DNA of 64,000 bases from Heloderma charlesbogerti (GCA_026122225.1 JANEZZ010001872.1:186001-250000), one strand, 5' to 3'; shown: positions 34,049 to 44,927, counted from the first letter of the stretch. Notes: generated from the sequence alone by a model not told the origin. A program made the numbers and translations.

Positions 34049-34551
34049 AACAGCCAGCAGCAAATGAGATTTTCCATTCCGACAGGATGAATCCATTCTC
34101 AGCATCAGCTGCCAAGATGCTGAATCTTCAACACACACATGCTCCTAAAGAAGATCTTTGTCCTGTTACCCTTGCCTGAGATGTGGGAAGTTCAGGGCAA
34201 GTTTTACAGGGTCATGATTTCTTTGAAGTGGGGGGCGGGGGCAGGGAGAGAGAGAATGGGAACTTTCAATGTCTTTAAAAATGAGTTCATTTACAACCTT
34301 ATGAGTTGCAGGGATAAGAGTATAAGCAGTCACCTCAGGTCCCAAAATAGTGCTGACACAGACTCTAAGCTTAATGAGCTTTGAGACGCAGCTAAACTAG
34401 GGATGAGCAAACTCCACTCCCCTGCTGCATTTCCCAGTTTCGTTATTCTCCTGTGGGTTCACTCTGCCCCACATTCTACTCTGCTTGTCTTCTGATTTCC
34501 CAGAGAGAATTTGTTTCTAAAACATACACACACACACAGAGCTAGAATATG
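34049..34551. other. Unassigned stretch
   Basis: No gene or repeat recognised apart from a short (AC)n run at about 34526-34538. Confidence 0.4.
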
Positions 34552-34666
34552 GGTTGGATCCAGACTTAGTCCTGCTTAGAGTAGTTCCATTGAAATCCAT
34601 GGGACTAGTTAACTACAACTCAGTTTCAGTGGGTCTGCTCTACGCAGGACTAAACCTGGATCTGAC
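34552..34666. mobile_element. Foldback MITE (GTTGGATCCAGACTTAG...GGATCTGAC)
   Basis: The left arm GGATCCAGACTTAGTCCTGC pairs with GCAGGACTAAACCTGGATC in complement, and inner arms pair around GTTCCATTGAAATCCATGG and TTTCAGTGGG. It is a palindromic element of about 115 bp, also present as a fragment at 26812-26906. Confidence 0.65.
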
Positions 34667-34734
34667 ACAATGTTCCTCCATTATCGCAACACTTAATCCT
34701 ATAATCAACAAAAGGGGCCCTAGCTCAGACAGAC

Positions 34735-34797
34735 CGGGATAAAGGTGACCAGCCAGATGGGCGATTAATAAATTTAATTAATAAATAAATAAAGTGA
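34735..34797 (+). mobile_element. LINE/SINE-type 3' tail
   Basis: CAGATGGGCGATTAATAAAT followed by (AAATA)n resembles the GGGCGGTATAAAAAT tail of L2-type elements. The body is missing. Confidence 0.35.
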
Positions 34798-34916
34798 GGA
34801 TCCACCAGGTTGCTGCTCTCAGCTCCACACTGGGTATGCAGATGTTCCCTCCACCCAATTCTTGAGGATCCCTCATCACTCTTACACCACAGTTCAGCAG
34901 AGCCTCCTGGGTCTCT

Positions 34917-35210
34917 CACAGGCTTATTTCCCCCACGGCACGTGCCGATGGCATGCCAGAGGGATTTGCATAATTACCCTCACCAGCAGGGCTTGCCATG
35001 ACTTGTGAACCCAGCCAGGGTGGCTTGTTGCCATGGTTAACAAGCCACCCCAACCTCATTGGCTGTTGTAGGGTTCTGGGCTGGCTTGTTAACCACTGCA
35101 ACAAGCACCCTGGCCAGTTTGCACAACATGGCAAGCTGCACCAGTGAGGGTAATTATGCAAATCCCCCGGCACACGTGACTGGCACATGCGGTGGGAGAA
35201 ATAAGCCACT
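34917..35210. mobile_element. Foldback element of about 290 bp
   Basis: The left arm (GGCTTATTTCCCCCAC, GGGATTTGCATAATTACCCT) pairs with the right arm (AGGGTAATTATGCAAATCCC, GTGGGAGAAATAAGCC). The interior has GGTTAACAAGCCACCC and GGCTTGTTAACCA, also mutually inverted. Related sequence lies at 13695-13905. It may be a MITE; no duplication established. Confidence 0.65.
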
Positions 35211-35520
35211 CTGGCGTACTTCGCCCTCCATGGTCATGCGAACAGGCCCTCAGTGTGGCATTTTCAGGGGGCTGGAGGCACTGCCCTAGAAAGGACCAAG
35301 ATTAAATCTGGATCTAACCCATAGCAGATAACTACTACTAGCTAGAGAGTCACATCCTCCTCAGCTGTCTTAGGTCGTGTTGCACGTGCACGGCTGCAGA
35401 TGACTATATCTGGATTTGGGCATTACGACTGAAAAATTGGCTTTGGCTAATCCTGAATTTGGTTGATTTTTGGATAATGCTAATGCTTAGTAATTTAGTA
35501 ATATTAAGTCACATTAAGAC

Positions 35521-36370
35521 TAGGGATGTATGAAAATCACTTACCTGTTGCCGATTATGCTGATGGTGGGGGGGGAGGCGTTCCTTCCCTCCCCCCAGAA
35601 TCCTGGATGGGGGGGAGGCACTGCATCCCTCCCCCCGGAATCCTGGATGGGGAGGAGGCACTCCGTCCCTCCCTCCGCCCAGAATCCTCCTTGGCCGGCT
35701 GTGCTCCGCGGCAGCTCCGCGGAGCTGCCGGCCAGGCCCAGGCAGGCCAGAGCCGTCCGCAGCCGGATTTCCAACCGCGGAGGGCTCTGGGGGGGGGGGG
35801 AACCGCGTACGCAAATGGCGGCGGCTACAGCCGCTGCCATTTGCGTTCCTTATTTTTGACGTCTTAATCTACATAAATATTTACGTAGACTAAGACGGCG
35901 AAAATAAGAGGAATGCAAATAGCGTAGTGGACGCTATTTGCATTCCCCTTATTTTCACCGTCTTAGTCTACGTAATTATTTACGTAGACTAAGATGGCCC
36001 AAAATAAGGAACACAAATGGCGGCGGCCGTAGCTACTGCCATTTGCGTAGCTTTTTTTTTTTTTACCGAGACATTTTAGGCTATGTAAAAACGTACGTAG
36101 CCTATCACATGGGTGTAAAAAAAAAACAAAACCCTGCAAATGGTGGCGACAGCAGCCGGTTGGAAGACCAGCCACCGCAGCCGCCGCTGCCACCGCTACC
36201 GAAGCTGCCGCTGGAGCTGCCGCCGCCTGGAGGATCCGCCCCAGGTAAGTCTCATCCCGGGGGGATCTGGGGGGCGGGGGGGCAGGCCATTCCGCCACAG
36301 ATTTCGGGGGGCCGAATGCATTGGCATTTGGCCTCCCTGAGATCCGTGGAGGAATTCTCTGCCATCCCTA
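35521..36370. mobile_element. PoP8: palindromic hAT-like MITE (D left, S right)
   Basis: It begins TAGGGATGTATG and ends CATCCCTA with a perfect duplication, ATTAAGAC, at 35513-35520 and 36371-36378. The D end holds ACTTACC (outward GTAAGT on the other strand) and three or four GC-rich units (35560-35690). Next are a CTCCGCGG inverted repeat and a symmetric core centred near 35930. The central hairpin is GCAAATAGCGTA/ACGCTATTTGC, flanked by TCTACATAAATATTTACGTAGA and its mirror, then by inverted ATGGCGGC pairs. The S end carries the exon-like segment with AAATGGTGGC (36137) and CCAGGTAAGTC (36242) before the nested terminal hairpin. Confidence 0.92.
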
Positions 36371-36707
36371 ATTAAGACTAGAAATCACAATAGTCACCTA
36401 TCTCGTATTTGTATGCCAATTATAAATCTGGTCACTCTGAAATCATTCCCAAGTCTTCAGCAGAATTGATGAAAAGAGTCTCTTTGAATCTCCAGCTGAA
36501 TATGAAATCCTCCCTGCTCAACAGCAGTTACATAAACTGTCCAACAGTAATGTCATCGAAATATTTTTCATGCAACAAAAGGCCAAAGCCAACATAATAA
36601 ATGGGTATAATCCTCCAGAGCTAAGGAATTTTCTCACCCATGAGTTGGGTGCCGATAGCAAAGGATTTATCTGTGAAAGGGAAATGCTGGAATTGTTCCC
36701 TTACAGG
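36371..36707. other. Unassigned stretch
   Basis: Nothing recognised. Confidence 0.4.
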
Positions 36708-36844
36708 AGGGATAGGCAACCTGGAGCCCTCCAAATGTTTTGGACTGCAGTTCTTGCCATTACTCACCATTGGCTATACTGGCTAGGGCTGAATGAAGAT
36801 GCAATCCAATAACATCTGGAGGTCCACAGGTTACCAACCTCTGA
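36708..36844. mobile_element. Palindromic hAT-like MITE with 8-bp duplication
   Basis: AGGGATAGGCAACCTGGAGC opens and AACATCTGGAGGTCCACAGG then ACCAACCTCTGA closes an imperfect inverted repeat. Its arms contain CCTCCAAATGTTTTGGACTG. Flanks CTTACAGG at 36700-36707 and 36845-36852 match perfectly. Confidence 0.7.
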
Positions 36845-37052
36845 CTTACAGGGGAGTTTTTAAAAAGAAAAACCACTTGTATAGCTCAGTCTAACCCACT
36901 GTGATAAGTAATGAGAGATGGAAATGAACTGTAGATATGCATATGAACATTTGGCAAAGTCTTCTCTTTTGAGGTACCAGTGACAAAAGGAGGGGGGACC
37001 CTAGCTTCTTTTTGTTTATTTATTTATTTGTGTGTCTCAGACCCTTTGTATT

Positions 37053-37240
37053 AGGGCTGTGCATGGACCCCCCGATCTGCCTTGGAGGCCACTTCAGGGC
37101 TTCCGAGGCGGGCTCAATTTGCTTTAAGCTGATTTGGGGTGCCCCAACCCCCTTCCGCCTACAGAGCTGAAGCGGGGTTTTGATATCCCCCCCCCCCGAT
37201 GCACCGCCCAGCCCCCACCTCCTTACTTGGGCCCTTATGC
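37053..37240. mobile_element. Left end of a TAGGGCTG hAT-like element
   Basis: TAGGGCTGTGCATGGACCCC opens a GC-rich segment resembling hAT MITE ends. No right end is found; SINE sequence follows at about 37245. Confidence 0.4.
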
Positions 37241-37244
37241 TGCC

Positions 37245-37345
37245 AGCCGCCTTGAGAGATAGGCTACACTGGATGACTGGCCCAAGGTCACCCAATGAGC
37301 TCCATGGCTGAATGGTTATTTGAACCTTGTACTCCTTGGTCCCCG
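37245..37345 (-). mobile_element. Sauria/Squam-like SINE fragment
   Basis: The reverse complement carries CAGCCATGGAGCTCATTGGG, TGACCTTGGGCCAGTCA and CAAGGCGGCTGG. These match blocks of the fuller SINE at 44928-45172. Confidence 0.6.
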
Positions 37346-37451
37346 TCATCATATTATTTTGGAAAAGAAAATAGACAGACAGACAATGGAAGAAATAGAA
37401 GTATAATTTAAAGAAATGAAAACAGAGGAAATAGACATATTATTAACCTGA

Positions 37452-37670
37452 AGCTCAAATATTTTGGCCACCTAATGCGAAGAGAAAACTCTCTGGAAAA
37501 GACCCTGATGCTGGGAAAGACTGAAGGCAAAAGGAGAAGGATGAGATGGCTAGATAGCATCACCGATGCAATGAAGCACGCTCCAGGAGAAAGCGCAGGA
37601 CAGGAAGGCCTGGCATGCTCTGGTCCTTGGGGTCACGAAGAGTCGGACACGACTGAACAACTGAACAACA
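37452..37670 (+). mobile_element. BovB LINE 3' end with 10-bp target duplication
   Basis: The segment encodes the BovB C-terminal tract (YFGHLMRREN, RMRWLDSITDAM) with small internal losses and ends in ACTGAACAACAA. ATTAACCTGA at 37442-37451 is repeated at 37671-37680. It is 219 bp and severely 5'-truncated. Confidence 0.9.
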
Positions 37671-37680
37671 ATTAACCTGA

Positions 37681-38073
37681 TAAATATTATTCCAATAATT
37701 GGTAAATAAAATCCAATTTTACCAAACATGAAATACACAACTCATGTTTAATTTTGAATTTTAAATCTTTCTATATGTGAGAACAAGCTCAGAGTTTGAT
37801 GACTAAGGGACAATGGAAGCCAGCTGTCAAAATGTCTTCAGATCCACATATTTTGTTTTTGTCTTTGTTATGAGCAGTGAAGATGTCGCTGATGGGTACA
37901 CTGTCATGGTAGAAGAACACAAAACCATCATATTAAAAGCTTTGGGAAGCAAAAGAAGGCTTCATTTTCATTCAGCAAATAAACAAGTACTCCATACTTT
38001 TTTTAATGCTGTCATTTGAATTTTGGAAGAGTTTCCATGGGAGCTGGTTTTCCAATCACAGCGTTCTGGATGC
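37681..38073. other. Unassigned stretch
   Basis: Nothing recognised. Confidence 0.4.
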
Positions 38074-40601
38074 TTGGATCAGCTTGTTGTTTTTGTTGTT
38101 CAGTCATTAAGTCATGTCCGACTCTTCGTGACCCCATGGACCATAGCATGCCAGGCCTTCCTGTCCTCTGCTCTCTCCCAGAGCGTGCTCAAGTTCATAT
38201 TCATTGCATCAGTGATGCTATCTAGCCATCTCATCCTCTGCCATCCCCTTCTCCTTTTGCCTTCGATCTTTCCCAGCATCAGGGTCTTTTCCAGGGAGTT
38301 TTCTCTTCGCATTAGGTGGCCACAATATTTGAGCTTCAGTTTCAGTATCTGTCCTTCCAATGAGCAGTCAGGGTTGATTTCCTTTAGGATTGACTGATTT
38401 GACCTCCTTGCAGTCCAGGGGACTTGTAAGAGTCTTCTCCAGCACCACAGTTCAAAGGCATCAATTCTTTGGCACTCAGCCTTCCTTATAATCCAGCTCT
38501 CACAGCCATACATTACTACTAGGAAAACTATAGCGTTGATTATATGGACCTTTGTCAGCAAGGTGATATCTCTGCTTCTTACTGTGCTGTCTAGGTTTGC
38601 CATAGCTTTCCTCCCAAGGAGCAAGTGTCTTTTAATTTCATGGCTACAGTCACCGACTGCGGTGATCTTGGAGCCTGAGAAAATAAAATCTGTCACTGCT
38701 TCCATTTCTTCCCCTTCTCTATGCCAGGAAGTGATAGGGCCAGATGCCATGATCTTAGTTTTTTTAATGTTGAGTTTCAAACCAGCTTTTGCACTCTCCT
38801 CTTTCACCCTCAGTTAGAGCCTCTTTAGATCCTCTTCGCTTTCTGCCATTAGGGTGGTATCGTCTGTATATCGGAGGTTGTTGATAATTCTCCCAGCAAT
38901 CTTAATTCTGACCTGTGATTCATCTAACCTGGCATTTCTCATGATGTACTCTGCATATAAGTTAAAGAAGCAGGGTGACAATATGCAGCCTTGTCGTACT
39001 CCTTTCCCAATTTTGAACCAATCAGTTGTTCCATGTCAGGCTCTTACTGTTGCTTCTTGACCCTCATACAGGTTTCTCAGGAGACAGGTAAGGTGGTCTG
39101 GTACTCCCATCTCTTCAAGAATTTGCCACAGTTTGTTGTGATCCACACAGTCAAAGGCTTTAGCATAGTCAATGAAGCAGAAATAGACGTTTTTCTGGAA
39201 TTCCCTTGCTTTCTCCATGATCCAGCTAATGTTGGCAATTTGATCTCTACTTCCTCTGTCTCTTTGAAACCCAGTTTGTACTTCCAGTAGTTCTCGGTTC
39301 GCATACTGCTGAAGCCTAGCTTGTAGGATTTTGAGCATAACCTTGCTGGCATGTGAAATGAGCGCAATTGTGTGGTAGTTTGAACACTCTTTGACATTGC
39401 CCTTCTTTGGAATTGGAATGTAAACTGACCTTTTCCAGTCTTGTGGCCAGTGTTGAGTGTTCCAAATTTGTTGGCATATTGAGTGCAGCACTTTCCAGCA
39501 TCATCTTTTAGGATTTTGAATAGCTCAGGGGGAATACTGTCATCTCCCCTAGCTTTGTTGTTAGTAATGCTTCCTAAGGCCCACTTGACTTCACTCTCTA
39601 GGATGTCCCGCTCAAGTTCAGTGACCGCACTATCATGGTTATCGGGACATTCAGATCTTTCCTGTATAGTTCTTCCATGTATTCTTTCCACCTCTTCTTA
39701 ATCTCATCTGCTTCTGTTAGGTCCCTGCCTTCTTTGTCCTTTATCATGTCCGTCTTTGCACAAAACGTTCCCTTGAGATCTCCGATTTTCTTGAAAAGAT
39801 CTCTAGTCTTTCCCATTCTATTGTTTTCCTCAATTTCTTTGCATTGTTCATTTAAGAAGGCCTTCTCGTCTCTCCTTGCTGTTCTCTGGAACTCTGCATT
39901 CAGTTGGATATATCTTCCCCTTTCTCCCTTGCTTTTCGCTTCCCTTCTTTCCTCAGCTACTTGTAAAGCCTCATCAGACAGCCACTTGGCTTTCTTGCAT
40001 TTCTTTTTCTTTGGGATGGATTGAGTTGCTGCCTCCTGAACAATGTTACGGACCTCCATCCATAGTTCCTCAGGCACTCTGTCTATCAGGACTAATCCCT
40101 TAAATCTATTTCTCACCTCCACTGTATATTCATAAGTCTTGTTTTTACTGACTGTATAGAGCTTCTCCATCTTTGGCTGCAAAGGACATAATCAATCTGA
40201 TTTCGATATTGACCATCTGGTGATGTCCATGTGTAGAGTCACCTCTTGTGCTGTTGGAAAAGAGTGGTTGCTATGATCAGCGTGTTCTCTTTGCAAAACT
40301 CTTATTAGTCTTTGTCCTGCTTCATTTTGTACACCAAGGCCATACTTGCATGTTATCCTGATGATTTCTTGACTTCCTACTTTAGCATTCCAATCCCCTA
40401 TGATGAAGAGGATATCTTTTTTTGGTGTTAGTTCTAGAAGGTGTTGTAGGTCTTCATAGAACCAATCAACCTCAGCTTCTTCGGCCTCAGTGGTTGGGGC
40501 ATAGACTTGAATTACTATGATGTTGAATGGTTTGCCTTGGATTCATACTGAGATCATTCTATCATTTTTGAGATTGTACCCCAGTACTGCTTTTACCCCC
40601 C

Positions 40602-43600
40602 TTCATGGATCACTGCCTTGTTGTGGCGAAGGGGCTTGCATAACACAGTGAAGCCATAAGCTATGCCGTGAAGGCCACCCAAGACGGACAGGTCATGGCA
40701 GAGAGTTCTGACAAAATATGGTCCACTGGAGAAGGAAATGGCAACCCACTCCAGTATTCTTGCCAAGAAAACCCCATGGAACGTATCACAAGGCTAAAAG
40801 ATATGACGCCGGAAGATGAGCCCCTCAGGTCGGAAGGTGTCCAATATGCTACTGGGGAAGAGCAGAGGGTATTTCCAAGTAGCGCCAGAAAGAGTGAAGC
40901 GGCTGGGCCAAACCCGAAAGGACACTCAGCTGTGGATGTGTCTGGTGGTGAAAAGAAAGTCCGATGCTGTAAAGAACAATATTGTTTAGGAACCTGGAAT
41001 GTCAGATCAATGAATCAAGGTAAGCTGGAGGTGGTCAAACATGAGATGGCAAGATTGAACATCAACATCTTGGGAATCAGCGAACTAAAATGGACAGGCA
41101 TGGGCGAAGTTAATTCAGGTGACCATCATATCTACTATTGTGGGCAAGAATCCCTTAGAAGAAATGGAGTAGCACTCACAGTCAACAAAAGGGTGGGAAA
41201 AGCAGTACTGGGGTACAATCTTAAAAATGATAGAATGATCTCAGTACGAATCCAAGGCAAACCATTCAACATCACAGTAATTCAAGTCTATGCCCCAACC
41301 ACTGATGCCGAAGAAGCTGAGGTTGATCGGTTCTATGAAGACCTACAACACCTTCTAGAACTAACACCAAAAAAAGATGTCCTCTTCATCATAGGGGATT
41401 GGAATGCTAAAGTAGGAAGTCAAGAAATCACCGGGATAACAGGCAGGCATGGCCTGGGTGTACAAAATGAAGCAGGACAAAAGCTAATAGAGTTTTGCCA
41501 AGAGAACATGCTGATCATAGCAAACACTCTTTTCCAACAGCACAAGAGGCGACTCTACACATGGACGTCACCAGATGGTCAATATCGAAATCAGATTGAT
41601 TATGTCCTTTGCAGCCAAAGATGGAGAAGCTCCATACAGTCAGTAAAAACAAGACCTGGAGCTGACTGTGGCTCAGATCATGAGCTGCTTCTTGCAAAAT
41701 TTCGGCTTAAATTGAAGAACGTCGGGAAAATCACTAAACCGTTCAGCTATGACCTAAATCATATCCCTGATGAATATACAGTGGAGGTGAGGAATAGATT
41801 TCAGGGATTAGACCTGATAGACAGAGTGCCTGAGGAACTATGGATGGAGGTCCGTAACATTGTTCAGGAGGCAGCAACGAAATCCGTCCCAAAGAAAAAG
41901 AAATGCAAGAAAGCCAAGTGGCTGTCTGATGAGGCTTTACAAGTAGCTGAGGAAAGAAGGGAAGCGAAAAGCAAGGGAGAAAGGGGAAGATATACCCAAC
42001 TGAATGCAGAGTTCCAGAGAATAGCAAGGAGAGACAAGAAGGCCTTCTTAAATGAACAATGCAAAGAAATCGAGGAAAACAACAGAATGGGAAAGACTAG
42101 AGATCTCTTCAAGAAAATTGGAGATCTCAAGGGAACTTTTTGTGCAAAGACGGGCATGATAAAGGACAAAGAAGGCAGGGACCTAACAGAAGCAGATGAG
42201 ATTAAGAAGAGGTGGCAAGAATACACAGAAGAACTATACAGGAAAGATCTGAATGTCCCTGATAGCCATGAGAGTGCGGTCACTGAACTTGAGCCGGACA
42301 TCCTCGAGAGTGAAGTCAAGTGGGCCTTAGGAAGCATTAGTAACAACAAAGCTAGCAGAGATGACAGTATTCCAGCCGAGCTATTTAAAATCCTAAAAGA
42401 TGATGCTGTTAAAGTGCTGCATTCAATATGCCAACAAATCTGGAACACTCAACAGTGGCCACAAGACTGGAAAAGGTCAGTTTACATTCCAATTCCAAAG
42501 AAGGGCAACGCCAAAGAGTGTTCAAACTACCACACAATTGCGCTCATTTCACATGCCAGCAAGGTGATGCTCAAAATCCTACAAGCTAGACTTCAGCAGT
42601 ATGCGAACCGAGAACTACCGGAAGTACAAGCTGGGTTTAGAAGAGGCAGAGGAAGTAGAGATCAAATCGCCAACATTCGCTGCATCATGGAGAAAGCAAG
42701 AGAATTCCAGAAAAACGTCTATTTCTGCTTCATTGACTACGCTAAAGCCTTTGATTGTGTGGATCACAACAAACTGTGGCAAATTCTTAAAGTGATGGGA
42801 GTACCAGACCACCTTACCTGTCTCCTGAGAAACCTGTACGAGGGTCAAGAAGCAACAGTAAGAACCAGAGATGGAACAACCGATTGGTTCAAAATTGGGA
42901 AAGGAGTACGACAAGGCTGCATATTGTCACCCTGCTTATTTAACTTATATGCAGAGTACATCATGAGAAATGCCGGGTTGGATGAATCAGAGATCGGAAT
43001 TAAGATTGCTGGGAGAATTATCAACAACCTCCGATATGCAGACGATACCACCCTAATGGCAGAAAGTGAAGAGGATCTGAAGAGCCTCTTGTTGAGGGTG
43101 AAAGAGGAGAGTGCAAAAGCTGGTTTGAAACTCAACATTAAAAAAACTAAGATCATGGCATCTGGCCCTATCACATCCTGGCATATAGAAGGGGAAGAAA
43201 TGGAAGCAGTGACAGATTTTACTTTCTTGGGCTCCAAGATCACGGCAGACGGTGACTGTAGCCATGAAATTAAAAGACGCTTGCTCCTTGGGAGGAAAGC
43301 TATGGCAAACCTAGACAGCATAGTAAGAAGCAGAGACATCACCTTACTGACAAAGGTCCGTCTAATCAAAGCTAAGGTTTTCCCAGTTGTAATGTATGGC
43401 TGTGAGAGCTGGACTATAAGGAAGGCTGAGCGCCGAAGAATTGATGCTTTCGAACTGTGGTGCTGGAGAAGACTCTTACGAGTGCCCTGGTCTGCAAAGT
43501 GGTCAAATCAGTCCATCCTAAAGGAAATCAACCCTGACTGCTCATTGGAAGGACAGATATTGAAGCTGAAGCTCCAATATTTTGGCCACCTAATGCGAAG

Positions 43601-43820
43601 AGAAAACTCCCTGGAAAAGACCCTGATGCTGGGAAAGACTGAAGGCAAAAGGAGAAGGGGATGGCAGAGGATGAGATGGCTAGATAGCATCACGGATGCA
43701 ATGAATATGAACTTGAGCACGCTCCGGGAGAGAGCGCAGGACAGGAAGGCCTGGCGTGCTATGGTCCATGGGGTCACGAAGAGTCAGACACGACTGAACG
43801 ACTGAACAACAACAACAACA
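40602..43820 (+). mobile_element. Inner full-length BovB LINE with intact ORF
   Basis: A complete BovB of 3,219 bp runs from TTCATGGATCACTGCC to an (AAC)n tail. The target duplication is about 15 bp: ACTGCTTTTACCCCC at 40587-40601 and ACTGCTTTTACCACC at 43821-43835. It is inserted in the minus-strand BovB. The open frame and a near-perfect duplication point to a recent insertion. BovB is an RTE-clade LINE known for horizontal transfer between squamates and ruminants, spread in part by ticks. Confidence 0.95.
40695..43805 (+). CDS. BovB endonuclease-reverse transcriptase polyprotein, intact
   Basis: The protein nicks target DNA and reverse-transcribes the element RNA at the nick. From the first in-frame ATG (40695) the frame is 1036 codons. 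An upstream in-frame stop at 40656-40658 leaves only a GTG before that, and initiation could also be further in. With residue 1 at 40695: the APE-type endonuclease spans about residues 95-330 (CLGTWNVRS, GISELKWTG, QVYAPT, IGDWNAKVG, DYVLCSQRW, GSDHELLLAKF). The RT spans about 540-860 (IPIPKKGN, FIDYAKAFDCVDH near 675, GVRQGCILSPCLFN, YADDTTLM near 780). The C-terminal domain ends with HGVTKSQTRLND. All expected acidic RT residues are present and no lesion is seen. It is encoded antisense to its broken BovB host. Confidence 0.93.
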   Translation: MAESSDKIWSTGEGNGNPLQYSCQENPMERITRLKDMTPEDEPLRSEGVQYATGEEQRVFPSSARKSEAAGPNPKGHSAVDVSGGEKKVRCCKEQYCLGTWNVRSMNQGKLEVVKHEMARLNINILGISELKWTGMGEVNSGDHHIYYCGQESLRRNGVALTVNKRVGKAVLGYNLKNDRMISVRIQGKPFNITVIQVYAPTTDAEEAEVDRFYEDLQHLLELTPKKDVLFIIGDWNAKVGSQEITGITGRHGLGVQNEAGQKLIEFCQENMLIIANTLFQQHKRRLYTWTSPDGQYRNQIDYVLCSQRWRSSIQSVKTRPGADCGSDHELLLAKFRLKLKNVGKITKPFSYDLNHIPDEYTVEVRNRFQGLDLIDRVPEELWMEVRNIVQEAATKSVPKKKKCKKAKWLSDEALQVAEERREAKSKGERGRYTQLNAEFQRIARRDKKAFLNEQCKEIEENNRMGKTRDLFKKIGDLKGTFCAKTGMIKDKEGRDLTEADEIKKRWQEYTEELYRKDLNVPDSHESAVTELEPDILESEVKWALGSISNNKASRDDSIPAELFKILKDDAVKVLHSICQQIWNTQQWPQDWKRSVYIPIPKKGNAKECSNYHTIALISHASKVMLKILQARLQQYANRELPEVQAGFRRGRGSRDQIANIRCIMEKAREFQKNVYFCFIDYAKAFDCVDHNKLWQILKVMGVPDHLTCLLRNLYEGQEATVRTRDGTTDWFKIGKGVRQGCILSPCLFNLYAEYIMRNAGLDESEIGIKIAGRIINNLRYADDTTLMAESEEDLKSLLLRVKEESAKAGLKLNIKKTKIMASGPITSWHIEGEEMEAVTDFTFLGSKITADGDCSHEIKRRLLLGRKAMANLDSIVRSRDITLLTKVRLIKAKVFPVVMYGCESWTIRKAERRRIDAFELWCWRRLLRVPWSAKWSNQSILKEINPDCSLEGQILKLKLQYFGHLMRRENSLEKTLMLGKTEGKRRRGWQRMRWLDSITDAMNMNLSTLRERAQDRKAWRAMVHGVTKSQTRLND

Positions 43821-44440
43821 ACTGCTTTTACCACCCTTTTATTGACTATGAGTGCTACTCCATTTCTTCTAAGGGATTCTTGCCCATAGTAGTAGATATG
43901 ATGGTCACCTGAATTAAATTTGCCCATGCCTGTCCACTTTAGTTCGCTGATTCCCAAGATGTCGAGGTTCAATCTTGCCATCTCATGTTTGACCATGTCC
44001 ACTTACCTTGATTAAATGATCTTACATTCCAGGTTCCTAAACAATATTGTTCTTTACAGCATCAGACTTTCTTTTCACCACCAGACACATCCACAGCTGA
44101 GTGTCCTTTCGGCTTTGGCCCAGCCGCTTCACTCTTTCTGGAGCTACTTGGAAATACCCTCTGCTCTTCCCCTGTAGTATATTGGACACCTTCTGACCTG
44201 AGGGGCTCACCTTCCAGCGTCATATATTTTAGCCTTGTGATACATTCCATGGGGTTCTCTTGGCAAGAATACTGGAGTGGGTTGCCATTTCCTTCTCCAG
44301 TGGACCACATTTTGTCAGAACTCTCTGCCATGACCTGTCCATCTTGGGTGGCCCTGCACGGCATAGCTTATGGCTTCACTGAGTTACGCAAGCCCCTTCG
44401 CCACAACAAGGCAGTGATCCATGAAGGGGTTGGATCAGCT

Positions 44441-44927
44441 ACCATCTATCAAAATTGCAGGTAGGTGTCACTCTGCTAATACAATTCAGTGGGCTTCTGA
44501 CTTGACCTCACCCAGAAACACCTGTTTTCTTATTCATTATTTAGACAGACGAACATCAGTTCCTTCTAATTTAAGTAGTTAAGTGAATTGCATTTATCAC
44601 CTATAAATCCATATACACTTATTCCTTCATGAATGCAACATAATGGTGTTGCATGAAACACTGTCTCAGTACTGGTCAACTGTTACCATCATAAAAACAG
44701 AATTGTTCCTGATAGACTGGCAGATTATTGCACTTTCCAAATTCCCTGAGAGTCAACACTCACCATATCTGTAAGATACATTTCAGCCAGGCCACTGGGT
44801 ACTTCTGCTTTAACTTGCCCCCTAAGAAAGTCAACTGAAACATTCCAAGGAAGATCCCTGTTTTCTCTACCTTGTTATCTGCCTCTAATCTTCTACAAGA
44901 AGTGGCACCTTGCCTCATGAAAAAAAG
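44441..44927. other. Unassigned stretch
   Basis: Nothing recognised. Confidence 0.4.

Larger units (their letters stand above)
38097..44364 (-). pseudogene. BovB ORF2 of the outer element, disrupted
   Basis: Pieces of the endonuclease-RT frame lie at 44364-43835 (5' part with NLDILGISELKWTG) and 40601-38097 (RT and C-terminal part with SVYIPIPKKGN, FIDYAKAFDCVDH and ILKEINPDC). Besides the 3.2-kb insertion there are several frameshifts and stops. At 38853-38874 the RT catalytic box reads YTDD rather than YADD. The C-terminal 231 codons (38807-38112) remain open. It is not functional. Confidence 0.88.
38085..44429 (-). mobile_element. Outer BovB LINE, minus strand, split by a second BovB
   Basis: A full-length BovB lies on the minus strand. 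Its 3' tail (AACAACAAAAACAACAA in complement) is at 38085 and its 5' start (complement of the ...ATGGATCACTGCC start motif) is at about 44429. An 11-bp duplication, TTGGATCAGCT, is present at 38074-38084 and 44430-44440. The copy is interrupted at 40602-43820 by the inner BovB, inserted in opposite orientation in the endonuclease coding region. Own length is about 3.1 kb. Confidence 0.92.

Noticed and set aside
40668..40694. Start of the BovB protein at 40668
   Set aside because: That codon is GTG. The first in-frame ATG is at 40695 and nothing favours a non-AUG start.
41743..42448. Antisense open frames within the inner BovB
   Set aside because: They overlap the intact sense frame, have no recognised domain, and recur in the antisense of the other BovB copy as shadows.
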